This document shows, one piece after another, positions 1 to 8,083 of a stretch of 35,350 bases of DNA. The stretch is from Bacteroidales bacterium (lineage in GTDB: Bacteria; Bacteroidota; Bacteroidia; Bacteroidales; Bacteroidaceae). The notes under the pieces are model-generated. The model was given only the letters and a program-made list of their open reading frames with translations, was not told where the DNA came from and made no database searches. Positions within the stretch are counted from its first letter, which is position 1. Each line of letters opens with the position of its first letter. The stretch is from NCBI GenBank assembly GCA_004555425.1, contig SFID01000012.1, positions 1 to 35,350 on the forward strand, given 5' to 3'. A program made the translations under genes and the position numbers.

Positions 1-1815
1 ATCCACATACAGCGTGTTGAGTTTCTTGGCATCAAAGCCTGTGAGGAACATTCCGACAACCAACAAGAGGTCGAGCGGCTCCATGTCGGCACGCTTCTTC
101 TTCATTCGCAGGTTGATGTCATCGTAATAGGCACTGAAATTGTCGGTCGAGAAGTTAGTATGGAACATGCCATTGTAGTCGTCCATGATAGCCTGTAACT
201 CGTCTGCCGTCACCTTGTCGTTGGCAAAGCCTTGGTTCATGCCAGTCTGCTCATCATCCTGGCTGTCATTGGCAGCGTAGGTAAACACCGCACCGATGCG
301 TATCTTCGGATTGAGTTCCTTGAAGATTTTGTAATATCGCAGAAGCATTGGCACTGACTGTATGGCAAACAGAGCGTTGAAATCCCCATCGTAGGTCGAT
401 TTGTTGAAGTTGTTGAGGATAAACTGCGCTATTTCCCTCATGCGCTTCTCTTCCATCACATCCACATCACCATTCTCCTTGTAGTATTCCACCAAGAAGC
501 CCAGCACGTTCTCATCGGCTATGGCATCCTTGATGAGATAGCGGTGGAGGCAAGTGTCAAATACCTCGGCTGTGGTGTGTTCGCCTCGGGCATTCTCTGA
601 GAAGATAGGTGTACCTGTGAAGCCAAATATCTGCAGGTTCTTGAAGAAACGCACGATATTCTTATGACACTCGCCAAAATGGCTGCGATGACATTCGTCG
701 AAAATCATCACTACCTTTTGGTTCTTCACCTCTTGCAGATGCATGTTGTAATAGTTTCGAGTGACGGCACAGTTTAGTTTTTGGATGGTGGTAATGATGA
801 TTTTGGAGTTGCCGCTGAGTCGTTTGATTAGTTCATGAGTATTGTCCGTACCATCAACGGCTCCCGGCTCAAAGGCTTCGTATTCAGACTGGGTCTGCGT
901 ATCGAGGTCGTGACGGTCAACGACAAACATCACCTTATCTATACCATCTATCTCGCTAACGAGCTGTGCTGCCTTGAACGAAGTGAGAGTTTTACCCGCA
1001 CCTGTAGTATGCCAGATATATCCGTTCTTGTTGGAGTTCTGCACCTTGTCGAGTATGCGCTCCACGGCATAATACTGGTAAGGGCGCAACACCATCAGGC
1101 ATCTGTCACCCTCATGCAGCACGATATATTTGCTGAGCATCTTGCCTAATGTACATTTGTCGAAGAAGAACTGCGCAAACATAGAGAGTTCATTGAACGG
1201 AACATTCTCCGCATCCGTCCAATTGAAGGTGAACTTATATCCGCTGTTGGGATTGTTGGCGAAATAGCGTGTATTGACACCATTGGAGATAACGATCAAC
1301 TGGATATAGTCGAACAAGCCGTGGAACGATGTCTTGTGATAGCGTTGAATCTGGTTGTAGGCCTGTTTCAGCTCCACGCCACGTTTCTTCAACTCTATCT
1401 GCACTAGTGGCAAACCATTGACAAGGATGGTCACGTCATAACGGCACTTCTTCCTGCCTTCGACAGTTATCTGATTGGAGACCTGAAACTCATTCTGACA
1501 CCATTGGTGACGGTTCAGAAACTCTACCCAAATGCGCTGGCCGTCGGCAGTGTCCAATGGGTAAAGGTCACGAAGTTTCTTGGCTTTCTCAAAGCGAGTA
1601 CCTCCTTCAAGGTAGATGAGTATCTTGTCAAACTCCTCTGCCGTGAATTCCGTCCGTCCATGTTCCGCCAGTTGCTTGTGGTTGTGCCTCTCCAGTTGAC
1701 GTTTGAAATTGGATTGCAGGTTTTCCTCCTCTGCAATCTGGACATATTCATAGTCCATCAGCTTTAGGGTTTCTATCAGCCCAGTTTCCAATGCTGCTTC
1801 ACTTTGTGCCGTCAT
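1..1815 (-). CDS. hsdR: Type I restriction endonuclease subunit R, partial (3' end beyond window)
   Basis: This is the motor and nuclease subunit of a type I restriction-modification complex, which translocates DNA with ATP and cuts it far from the recognition site. The frame is open from an ATG at 1815 to the window edge and gives the first 605 residues. Visible motifs are the PD-(D/E)xK-type nuclease core (D127, then E141-L-K143, in a strand ending VQIELKK), Walker A TGAGKT at 271-276, DECH at 373-376 and FTGTP at 399-403. The end of the visible part (VVGMFLTGFDAKKLNTLYVD) lies in the second helicase domain. The C-terminal part, and hsdM and hsdS, must lie to the left if present; no methylase or specificity gene is inside the window. 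The gene looks less GC-rich than its neighbours, consistent with an accessory defence locus. The family assignment is firm; whether the system is complete cannot be judged. Confidence 0.93.
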   Translation of the reverse strand, partial: MTAQSEAALETGLIETLKLMDYEYVQIAEEENLQSNFKRQLERHNHKQLAEHGRTEFTAEEFDKILIYLEGGTRFEKAKKLRDLYPLDTADGQRIWVEFLNRHQWCQNEFQVSNQITVEGRKKCRYDVTILVNGLPLVQIELKKRGVELKQAYNQIQRYHKTSFHGLFDYIQLIVISNGVNTRYFANNPNSGYKFTFNWTDAENVPFNELSMFAQFFFDKCTLGKMLSKYIVLHEGDRCLMVLRPYQYYAVERILDKVQNSNKNGYIWHTTGAGKTLTSFKAAQLVSEIDGIDKVMFVVDRHDLDTQTQSEYEAFEPGAVDGTDNTHELIKRLSGNSKIIITTIQKLNCAVTRNYYNMHLQEVKNQKVVMIFDECHRSHFGECHKNIVRFFKNLQIFGFTGTPIFSENARGEHTTAEVFDTCLHRYLIKDAIADENVLGFLVEYYKENGDVDVMEEKRMREIAQFILNNFNKSTYDGDFNALFAIQSVPMLLRYYKIFKELNPKIRIGAVFTYAANDSQDDEQTGMNQGFANDKVTADELQAIMDDYNGMFHTNFSTDNFSAYYDDINLRMKKKRADMEPLDLLLVVGMFLTGFDAKKLNTLYVD

Positions 1816-1880
1816 AGTTTCAAGTCCTATAATCAATCGTTGTATTCATGAAGATATTCCTTCGTCTTATCGTATGGATG

Positions 1881-1888
1881 CAAAATTA
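1881..1888 (-). promoter_or_regulatory. Putative Bacteroidetes -7 box for hsdR
   Basis: On the minus strand this reads TAATTTTG, matching the Bacteroidetes primary-sigma -7 consensus TAnnTTTG, about 65 bp before the hsdR ATG. TTG-containing sequence lies at roughly -33 spacing. Motif match only. Confidence 0.5.
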
Positions 1889-1937
1889 CACAAAAACAAT
1901 GAACAACACAACATCCTGTTTGTGTTCCTGCTATTTA

Positions 1938-1956
1938 GGTAGGTTCTATAAATTAG
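1938..1956 (+). repeat. Solo copy of the 19-bp MITE-like terminal repeat
   Basis: The sequence GGTAGGTTCTATAAATTAG is identical to the terminal repeat of the full element at 32665-32811. The following bases (TTTCATTGG) resemble the inner side of that element's right end (TTTCTATGG on the reverse strand). No matching second end or core is visible nearby, so this is probably a remnant. Confidence 0.7.
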
Positions 1957-2059
1957 TTTCATTGGAATCATTCTGAACATTACAACTCCTAGAGTAAAGA
2001 ATCGTATTGAAGCGAAGGGCTTGGTTTGCATTTGCAAACGGTTTACAAAAGGTTTCGCG

Positions 2060-2067
2060 TAACTTTG
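2060..2067 (+). promoter_or_regulatory. Putative -7 box for the HMA protein/P-type ATPase operon
   Basis: TAACTTTG matches TAnnTTTG, about 80 bp upstream of the ATG at 2147. Several TTTG/TTTAC stretches lie 15-30 bp upstream as possible -33 elements. Confidence 0.45.
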
Positions 2068-2146
2068 CCACTGGTAACAGCGGACAGTAGGCGGCTCTCC
2101 CCTACCCTTGCCCCTGTGCCATACACCTTATTATATATAGGAGAAT

Positions 2147-2368
2147 ATGAAACAGACTTATCGGATTACGGTGGATTGCGCAAACTGCGCGAACCAAATC
2201 GAGCACGAGGCTGCGAAGATAGACGGCATCCTCTCACTCAGCATTTCCTTCCTGACAGGACGGATGAAAGTGACCTTTGCCGAAGAAGCAGAGGTCGAGG
2301 CGGTGCTCGGCGAACTGCTGCGCGTGGCGCGCCGCATTGAGCCCGACTTTGAGATTCATGGCTATTGA
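2147..2368 (+). CDS. Small HMA-domain heavy-metal-binding protein
   Basis: This 73-residue cytosolic protein is essentially one heavy-metal-associated (ferredoxin-like) domain. The metal site is Cys11-Ala-Asn-Cys14 in the loop VDCANCANQIE, where most family members have GMTCxxC. Such domains bind Cu(I), Zn(II) or Cd(II) and hand them to a P1B ATPase. The ATPase gene follows directly and lacks an N-terminal HMA domain of its own, so this protein probably supplies the missing domain in trans. The ATG is preceded by AGGAGAAT. The stop (2366-2368) lies 19 bp before the preferred ATPase start. Metal specificity cannot be read from the motif alone. Confidence 0.85.
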   Translation: MKQTYRITVDCANCANQIEHEAAKIDGILSLSISFLTGRMKVTFAEEAEVEAVLGELLRVARRIEPDFEIHGY

Positions 2369-2387
2369 AACAACAGGAGAACGGACG

Positions 2388-4337
2388 ATGAATAGCAAAC
2401 AACGCAATCGGCTCGGCCGCATTATCATCGCCACACTGCTGACGAGCGTGTTGCTCCTGATCGGCGTGAAGGGCTGGTTGGGCTTCGGGCTCTACCTGAC
2501 GGCCTACCTGATTATCGGCCACGACATTCTGCGCAAGGCAGGACTGGGCATGGTGCACGGACGGATGTTCGACGAAAACTTCCTGATGGCCATCGCCACC
2601 ATCGGAGCCTTTGTGCTGGCCATCTATGACGGGAGCGGCGACTTTGTGGAGGGCGTGGCCGTGATGCTCTTCTACCAAATCGGCGAGTTCTTCCAGAGCC
2701 TGGCCGTGGAGAGAAGCCGACGGAGCATTGCCGCCCTGATGGAGATTCGCCCCGACAGTGCGCACATTATGCAGGAGGGCCAACTGGTGGAAGCGGATGC
2801 CGAAGACATTGCCGTGGGAGAAACGATTGTGGTGCTGCCTGGCGAGCGCGTGCCGCTGGACGGCCGCATCGTGGAGGGCGAGTCGGCACTCAACCTATCG
2901 GCCCTCACGGGCGAATCCCTGCCACGCGAGGTGGGACCAGACGACGAGGTGCTGAGCGGCAGTATCAACCTCTCGGGCATCATCCGCTTGCGCACCACGC
3001 GCTCGTTTGAGGACTCCACGGCATCGCGAATCCTCGAACTGGTGGAAGAGGCGGCTTCGCGCAAATCGCAGTCGGAGAATCTCATCGCCCGCTTTGCCCG
3101 CTTCTATACGCCCGCCGTGTGCTACGGCGCACTGGCCTTGGCGCTCCTCCCGCCGCTCGTCCTCATCGCCTGCCTGAGTGCTCCCCTTGCCTTTTCCACC
3201 TTTGCGCCTTGGATGTACCGCGCTCTGGTCTTCCTTGTCATCAGTTGTCCCTGCGCGCTGGTCATCAGCATCCCGCTCTCGTTCTTTGCGGGCATTGGTG
3301 GGGCGAGCCGCAAGGGTGTGCTAGTGAAAGGGGCTAACGTGCTCGAAGCCCTGGCACAGGTGCGCACGGTGGTGTTTGACAAGACGGGCACCCTGACGCA
3401 AGGCGTTTTCGAGGTGTTGGCCTTCCATTCTGCTGAATCTGACGATTCCCCCGAGGCGCGAGCTCGTCTTCTGGAACTGGCTGCGCTGGCCGAGTCGGCC
3501 TCTTCGCATCCCATCGGCAAATCCCTGCTGCAAGCATACGGCAAGGCGGTGGACCGCCAACGCATCACGTCCCTCCGCGAATGGAGCGGCAAGGGAGTGG
3601 TGGCCGAGATTGCCGACGTGGGGCAAGTGGCTGTGGGCGGCGAAAAGATGATGCTGGAGATGGGACTGCACCCCCTGCGGCCCGAACAGGCTGGCACAGT
3701 GGTCCATCTGGCGATTCGGGAACAGTACGCGGGCTGCTTCGTCCTCGGCGACCGACTCAAACCTACGGCCACAGCAGCTATCGGCCGCCTGCGCCAAGCG
3801 GGCATCGGCCAAATCGTCATGCTGACGGGCGACACGGAGCGCGCGGCCCAGCAGATGGCGGAGCGGTTGGGCCTGGACCGCGTGTGCAGTGAACTGCTGC
3901 CTGCCGACAAGGTGGCAAGGCTGGAGGACGTGCTCCACTCGGCACCAATCGGCACAAAGGTGGCCTTCGTGGGTGACGGCATCAACGATGCGCCTGCCCT
4001 GACGCGCGCCGACATCGGCATTGCCATGGGAGCCATCGGCAGCGATGCAGCCATCGAAGCCGCCGACGTGGTCATCATGGACGACGACCCGCGGAAAATC
4101 AGCACAGCCATCCGCCTCTCGCGCAAATGTCTGAACATCGTACGAGCCAACATCGTCTTCGCCCTAGGCATCAAGGCCGCCTGCCTCCTGCTCGGCGTCT
4201 TCGGCATTGTCAATATGTGGCTCGCCATCTTTGCCGACGTGGGTGTTATGGTGCTGGCGGTGCTCAATGCGCTGCGCGCCATGTATGTTCGGGAGATCAG
4301 CGGGGAAGGATTTGAGAAAGAACCCGTCATGAAATAA
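2388..4337 (+). CDS. Heavy-metal-translocating P-type ATPase (Zn/Cd/Pb type, P1B-2)
   Basis: This is an ATP-driven inner-membrane exporter of soft divalent metals. From the ATG at 2388 it has 649 residues. Landmarks are the transmembrane metal site Cys287-Pro-Cys289 (SCPCALVIS), the phosphorylated Asp331 in DKTGTLT, the HP signature (SSHPIG) and the hinge GDGINDAPAL around 529-538. The last membrane pair contains Lys and a DVG motif (FADVGVM), which together with CPC points to Zn(II)/Cd(II)/Pb(II) rather than Cu(I). A longer frame starts at 2277 but overlaps the HMA gene; ATGs at 2358 and 2388 are both possible, and 2388 is preferred because GGAG sits nine bases upstream. There is no N-terminal HMA domain, which fits with the separate HMA gene just upstream. 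It is similar to ZntA/CadA, but the exact metal is unproven. Confidence 0.93.
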   Translation: MNSKQRNRLGRIIIATLLTSVLLLIGVKGWLGFGLYLTAYLIIGHDILRKAGLGMVHGRMFDENFLMAIATIGAFVLAIYDGSGDFVEGVAVMLFYQIGEFFQSLAVERSRRSIAALMEIRPDSAHIMQEGQLVEADAEDIAVGETIVVLPGERVPLDGRIVEGESALNLSALTGESLPREVGPDDEVLSGSINLSGIIRLRTTRSFEDSTASRILELVEEAASRKSQSENLIARFARFYTPAVCYGALALALLPPLVLIACLSAPLAFSTFAPWMYRALVFLVISCPCALVISIPLSFFAGIGGASRKGVLVKGANVLEALAQVRTVVFDKTGTLTQGVFEVLAFHSAESDDSPEARARLLELAALAESASSHPIGKSLLQAYGKAVDRQRITSLREWSGKGVVAEIADVGQVAVGGEKMMLEMGLHPLRPEQAGTVVHLAIREQYAGCFVLGDRLKPTATAAIGRLRQAGIGQIVMLTGDTERAAQQMAERLGLDRVCSELLPADKVARLEDVLHSAPIGTKVAFVGDGINDAPALTRADIGIAMGAIGSDAAIEAADVVIMDDDPRKISTAIRLSRKCLNIVRANIVFALGIKAACLLLGVFGIVNMWLAIFADVGVMVLAVLNALRAMYVREISGEGFEKEPVMK

Positions 4338-4420
4338 AGGAAGCCCCAAGCGTATCAAAGCAGAAGAGGATGCTCTGTCCTTCGATGCTAGTCAGATACG
4401 GCTGGGTGCTCACAAGGAGA

Positions 4421-4476
4421 AAAACCCACAGAAAGGGCTGACCAGCGAATGTGCGGTCAGCCCTTTCTGTGGTTTT
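4421..4476. terminator. Strong bidirectional hairpin terminator
   Basis: A perfect 18-bp stem (4426-4443 with 4455-4472) encloses an 11-base loop. It is followed by TTTT on the plus strand and, read from the other side, by TTTTTCTCC on the minus strand. It lies between the convergent ATPase gene (+, ends 4337) and the LicD/cytidylyltransferase gene (-, ends 4504), so it can serve both. Confidence 0.85.
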
Positions 4477-4503
4477 GTGTATGTATGGAAATACGGGGGA
4501 TTG

Positions 4504-5655
4504 CTACGCGCGGTGTGTCTTCTCGGCAATCTTGGCTTTGAGTTCGCTGGAGCTGACTCCATCCGTGCGGCCTAGGACGATGTGCTCTTTGCCGTGGTCT
4601 TCGCACCACTGGATGGCGCGGCGGAAGCCCTCGTGCGTCTGGTCGGGACCTGTGACGAAGACGTCGAAATCTACTTCCTTGACTATTTGATCTACGTCGG
4701 TGTAGGTGATAACCTCGTCCACGTAGCGGATGGACTTTATCATGTACTTGCGATCTTCGGTGGAGTTGAGGACACGGGCGTTGGGCTTGTACTTGAGGAT
4801 GTAGTCGCTGTCCTGCGCGGCCACTATGAGGTAGTCGCCAAGACCTTTGGCGCGGCGATAGAGTTCTACGTGGCCCTTGTGGAGCAGGTCGTAAACGCCT
4901 ACGGTGAGCACCTTCTTGTACTTGCGCGGTTTGAGGCTGGCTAACTGCACGTTGGCAGGCAAGGGGATGCCTGCTTTTTGGCAACGCGCTTTGAACTTGC
5001 GAAAATCCGTCTGTCGATGGTGCAGGAGCCAGTAGTAATACAGGCTGTCGGGGAGGCTGTCTTGCAGGAAGGTGATGGTCCAATGACTGAGGCGAGCCCA
5101 GAGGCCGCTGGAATAGGTGACAGTCTGCTTGGGCGTGGTCCAGTCTGCGCCATATTGGAACGTGAGATACTCATCCACATCGGCGGGCACGTTGAGGGGA
5201 ATGCCCTTGAAGTCCCACTTGACGGTGTTTTGCAGGTATTTCTCGTGGATAAAGTCGGAACCGCCTGTGTGGCGCACGTCGCTACTGATTTTGTGGAGGA
5301 CGAACACCTTGATATACTCCTCGCGGTGCATCAGTACGTAGAGGCCGCGGCGTTCGTGGCGCACGAGCTGGAAACCATCGTCCATCATCAACCACAATAC
5401 GTCCTTGAATCGCTCCTCGTCTTCCTTCAGTATGTAAATATCGAAGAGGGGTTTCCAGGGCTGAAAGTCATCGTTGCGCACAATGCCGATGAGCGAACCG
5501 AACGCGGGGCCCCAGTTGAGGTCAATCTTATCGAGATAGGCGGCAAGGAGGCGCAGGTTTTCGAGCATGACAACCTTGTTCATTCGCTTCGTTCCGAAAT
5601 AGAGCAGATGACTCTTGTAAGGGAGGAGTCCCTTGGAGGTTTTGATTTGTGCCAT
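4504..5655 (-). CDS. LicD-like / TagD-type cytidylyltransferase fusion protein
   Basis: This 383-residue protein joins two domains. Residues about 30-240 resemble the LicD/fukutin-type phosphotransferase family: FGSLIGIVRNDDFQPW (52-67) stands where LicD proteins have GTLLGxxRxxxxIPW, and IPLNVPADVDEYLTFQYGADW (from 152) matches the conserved C-terminal LicD block. Residues about 247-383 form a cytidylyltransferase of the TagD/Pect class with VGVYDLLHKGH (HxGH at 259-262) and RTDGVSSSELK (363-373), equivalent to the RTxGISTT signature. TagD relatives make CDP-glycerol or CDP-ethanolamine, and LicD proteins transfer phospho-alcohols from CDP carriers, so synthesis and transfer may be combined in one polypeptide. 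The acidic DDDxD cluster of LicD is mostly absent (KPLFD, only Asp72 left), so transferase activity is uncertain. It is last in an operon with a PLP enzyme 82 bp upstream. Confidence 0.82.
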   Translation of the reverse strand: MAQIKTSKGLLPYKSHLLYFGTKRMNKVVMLENLRLLAAYLDKIDLNWGPAFGSLIGIVRNDDFQPWKPLFDIYILKEDEERFKDVLWLMMDDGFQLVRHERRGLYVLMHREEYIKVFVLHKISSDVRHTGGSDFIHEKYLQNTVKWDFKGIPLNVPADVDEYLTFQYGADWTTPKQTVTYSSGLWARLSHWTITFLQDSLPDSLYYYWLLHHRQTDFRKFKARCQKAGIPLPANVQLASLKPRKYKKVLTVGVYDLLHKGHVELYRRAKGLGDYLIVAAQDSDYILKYKPNARVLNSTEDRKYMIKSIRYVDEVITYTDVDQIVKEVDFDVFVTGPDQTHEGFRRAIQWCEDHGKEHIVLGRTDGVSSSELKAKIAEKTHRA

Positions 5656-5737
5656 GTGCGATGCTGCTTTTGTGTTGTGGGTTGATGAGATTTACTTTTC
5701 CTACTCCTTATATATATTATAGGTAGGGCAAGGGACG

Positions 5738-6850
5738 TTATTGAGCCAATTCGCGGAAGGCTTGGATGAGTTTTTCGTTGTCGCCATGGTTGCGCACGGC
5801 AATGCGCATATACCTGTCGGGGGCGATACCTTTCTTGGCAAGGCAGGCACTGGCCAGGATGTTGTATTTGCGCAAGAGGAGGGCGCAGAGTTGTTTGGGG
5901 CGATAGGGAGGAAGCACTTCGAGGAAGAAATAGTTGGCCTGCGAGGGCATCACGCGGATGAAGGGAATCTCGCGGAGCTGCGCCTCGAAATCTTCGCGCG
6001 TCTGGATAAACTGGCGGCAAGCCTGCGTGTAGTCCTCGCGGTATTTGGGATAAATCTGCATGAAGAACTCGGCAAACGAATTGATATTCCAGATGCTCAC
6101 CTCCTTCTTCAGTCGCGCCACAAGACCCGTGTCGGCGCTACAAAGGATGCCGAGGCGCAGGCCTGGGATGCCGTAACTTTTGGAGATGGACTTGATGACG
6201 CAGAGGTGGGGATAGCGTTCGAGGAGAGTGTTGGCAAGGAAGGTATTCTCGGCAAAGCCAACGCTAAAATCCACGAAACTCTCGTCCAACACAAAGCGGA
6301 TACCACGCTCTTCGCACCAAGCGGCCAGCCGATGCACACCCTCCATGGGAATAAAGTTGCCTGAGGGATTGTCGGGGTTAATGAGCAGGAGGGTGTCCAC
6401 GGAATGCTCGGTGAAATAGGCAATCAAATCGTCGGCATCGTAGCGAAACATAGGGTGCTGCGGCACGAAGGTGACCACCCGTTCGGGAGCAAGGCGGTTG
6501 GGATATTCCTCAAACGTGGGGCGAACGATACCGATACTGCCTTCGAGGGTGTCCATCAGTGCCTTGATGAGTTCGGCAGCCCCGTTGCCTGGCAGGATAT
6601 ATTCGGGACGTACGTTCCAACACTGGCTGGCTAACCGACTATTAACGGCCATACCTGCGGGATATTCGGTAACGAGTACGCGGAAGTTGGCCTGCATCTC
6701 ATCGATAATCTTGGAGCGTGTGAAATAGGGATTCACCAAATAGCAGAAGTCCAACAGACCGGGGCATTCCCAGTAGCCGCCGTAGCGGCTGTAGTATTCG
6801 CGGAGCAGTTGCTCGTCGGACAGGGATGATTTATCCAATTCGTTTTGCAT
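5738..6850 (-). CDS. PLP-dependent aminotransferase/decarboxylase, HisC/CobD-like
   Basis: This is a fold-type I PLP enzyme of about 370 residues. Visible are NPDNPSGN (158-165), DESFVDF (Asp189, pyridine contact), the Schiff-base lysine Lys224 in SISKSYG, and the Arg in PGLRLG (232) that binds the substrate carboxylate. The closest families are histidinol-phosphate aminotransferase (HisC) and L-threonine/L-serine-O-phosphate decarboxylase (CobD). No his or cob genes are nearby. The gene sits between a sugar transporter and a LicD/cytidylyltransferase fusion, so a role in making a phospho-amino-alcohol such as ethanolamine phosphate is plausible but inferred. The ATG at 6850 overlaps the end of the transporter gene by 20 bp; a GTG at 6856 is also in frame. 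Tight overlap indicates translational coupling. Confidence 0.8.
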   Translation of the reverse strand: MQNELDKSSLSDEQLLREYYSRYGGYWECPGLLDFCYLVNPYFTRSKIIDEMQANFRVLVTEYPAGMAVNSRLASQCWNVRPEYILPGNGAAELIKALMDTLEGSIGIVRPTFEEYPNRLAPERVVTFVPQHPMFRYDADDLIAYFTEHSVDTLLLINPDNPSGNFIPMEGVHRLAAWCEERGIRFVLDESFVDFSVGFAENTFLANTLLERYPHLCVIKSISKSYGIPGLRLGILCSADTGLVARLKKEVSIWNINSFAEFFMQIYPKYREDYTQACRQFIQTREDFEAQLREIPFIRVMPSQANYFFLEVLPPYRPKQLCALLLRKYNILASACLAKKGIAPDRYMRIAVRNHGDNEKLIQAFRELAQ

Positions 6851-7991
6851 AAGCACCGATTACGAGGTAACAAACAAGGGGAACAATGAAGCCGATGGCC
6901 ATATTGGTTTCGCCGAGATAGCCCATGGCCTTGGGTGCAACGGCACCGCCCACAATCATCATGATGAGATAGGACGAACCACGCTTGGTGGCGAAGGAGT
7001 TGAGCCCTTGCAAGGCCATCGCGAAGATGGTGGGAAACATGATGGACTCAAAGAGATACGTGAGAATCAGAGCGACCAATCCAATGATACCTCCGTAGAT
7101 AACGAACAGCATACAGAGGGTGGCACCAATGGCGCAAAGGAGCAGGAGACGTCCTGCCCGAATATACTTCATCAGCCAACTGCCCAACAGACGGCCAACC
7201 AAGAAGAGGCCCATACCACCAAAGGAGAGCAGAAGGGCGGCCTGCGACTTATTCATTGCGGAAACCTCCGTGGCGTAGTTGACAAAGAAACTATTGACTC
7301 CCGTCTGGGCAGCCACATAGCAGAACAAGGCCACAAGGCCAAAGACGAAGGCGGTGGAGCGCATCAGGCGCGCCTGACCTTGCGTCTGTGTCGTGGTTTC
7401 TTCCACAATCTCGGGCAGTTTCATCCTACTAAACACGGCCGCTATCACCAGAACGGCCACACCGATGACTGCATAAGGCAGGGCCACGGAGCCGTCCTCG
7501 CCGAAGACTATCAAACCACCAACCAGCGGACCGACTATCCAGCCCAAACCATTGAGCGACTGGGCCAGATTAAGGCGCGAGGTGGCGGTATCGGCTTCGC
7601 CCAAAACGGTGACATACGGATTGGCGGCTGTCTCCAAACAAGTCAGGCCGCAGCCGATGATGAAGAGGCACAAGAGGAAGAAATGGAAGGACATCATTTG
7701 TTCACCGGGGACAAACAGCAACGCGCCAAGGCCATAGAGCAAAAGGCCCGTCAGCACACCAGCCTTGTAACCCCAGCGGCGAATTATCATTCCCGCGGGG
7801 ATGGCCATGATGAAATACCCCCCGTAGAGCACCAACTGGACATCGGCGGAATCGGCCTTGGAGATTTGTAACAAATCCTGGAAATGCTTATTGAGAATAT
7901 CAAGGATGCTATGCGCAAAGCCCCAGCAGAAGAAGAGGGAGGCAACAAGAATAAAAGGAAGCAGGTACTTCCTGCTTACGATTTGTGACAT
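6831..7991 (-). CDS. FucP-family MFS sugar:H+ symporter
   Basis: This 386-residue integral membrane protein has about 12 hydrophobic segments. It opens with the typical FLFFCWGF-like segment (SLFFCWGFAHSILDILNKHFQ) and carries LETAANPYVTVLG, the hallmark of the FucP/GluP (fucose, glucose/galactose) group. It probably brings a monosaccharide across the inner membrane with protons; fucose, galactose, glucose or GlcNAc cannot be told apart here. It is first in a three-gene minus-strand operon and its stop overlaps the start of the PLP enzyme. A near-consensus TAGGTTTA about 50 bp upstream may be its -7 box. galE lies upstream but is separated by a terminator hairpin, so the two are probably transcribed separately. 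Confidence 0.88.
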   Translation of the reverse strand: MSQIVSRKYLLPFILVASLFFCWGFAHSILDILNKHFQDLLQISKADSADVQLVLYGGYFIMAIPAGMIIRRWGYKAGVLTGLLLYGLGALLFVPGEQMMSFHFFLLCLFIIGCGLTCLETAANPYVTVLGEADTATSRLNLAQSLNGLGWIVGPLVGGLIVFGEDGSVALPYAVIGVAVLVIAAVFSRMKLPEIVEETTTQTQGQARLMRSTAFVFGLVALFCYVAAQTGVNSFFVNYATEVSAMNKSQAALLLSFGGMGLFLVGRLLGSWLMKYIRAGRLLLLCAIGATLCMLFVIYGGIIGLVALILTYLFESIMFPTIFAMALQGLNSFATKRGSSYLIMMIVGGAVAPKAMGYLGETNMAIGFIVPLVCYLVIGAYAKRIG

Positions 7992-8083
7992 AAAATAGAA
8001 GGTTTAGTGATGAGCAGCACGCGATGGTATCGAACCATAAACCTATCGGCTCCACCTGTGCGCGGGCTTTATGTATGCAAGAA

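Larger units (their letters stand above)
1816..2146. other. Intergenic region between hsdR and the metal-export genes
   Basis: This 331-bp gap separates divergent genes. It holds the hsdR -7 box (-), one solo copy of a 19-bp repeat end (1938-1956), a short inverted repeat TTTGCA-TT-TGCAAA near 2029-2042, and a TAnnTTTG box on the plus strand at 2060-2067. The inverted repeat sits just upstream of the + strand promoter and could be an operator for a metal-responsive regulator, but no regulator gene is adjacent. No coding sequence is apparent. Confidence 0.5.

Noticed and set aside
3122..4330. 402-residue open frame on the minus strand within the P-type ATPase gene
   Set aside because: It is a shadow produced by the GC-rich coding strand; the ATPase frame has all motifs and this one is low-complexity Ser/Arg/Thr/Ala.
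4978..5685. 235-residue open frame on the plus strand opposite the LicD/cytidylyltransferase gene
   Set aside because: Antisense shadow with no recognisable motif; the minus-strand frame carries two clear domains.
7008..7871. 287-residue open frame on the plus strand opposite the transporter
   Set aside because: Composition (Gln, Glu, His, Gly) is what results from reading membrane-protein codons backwards; no domain is seen.
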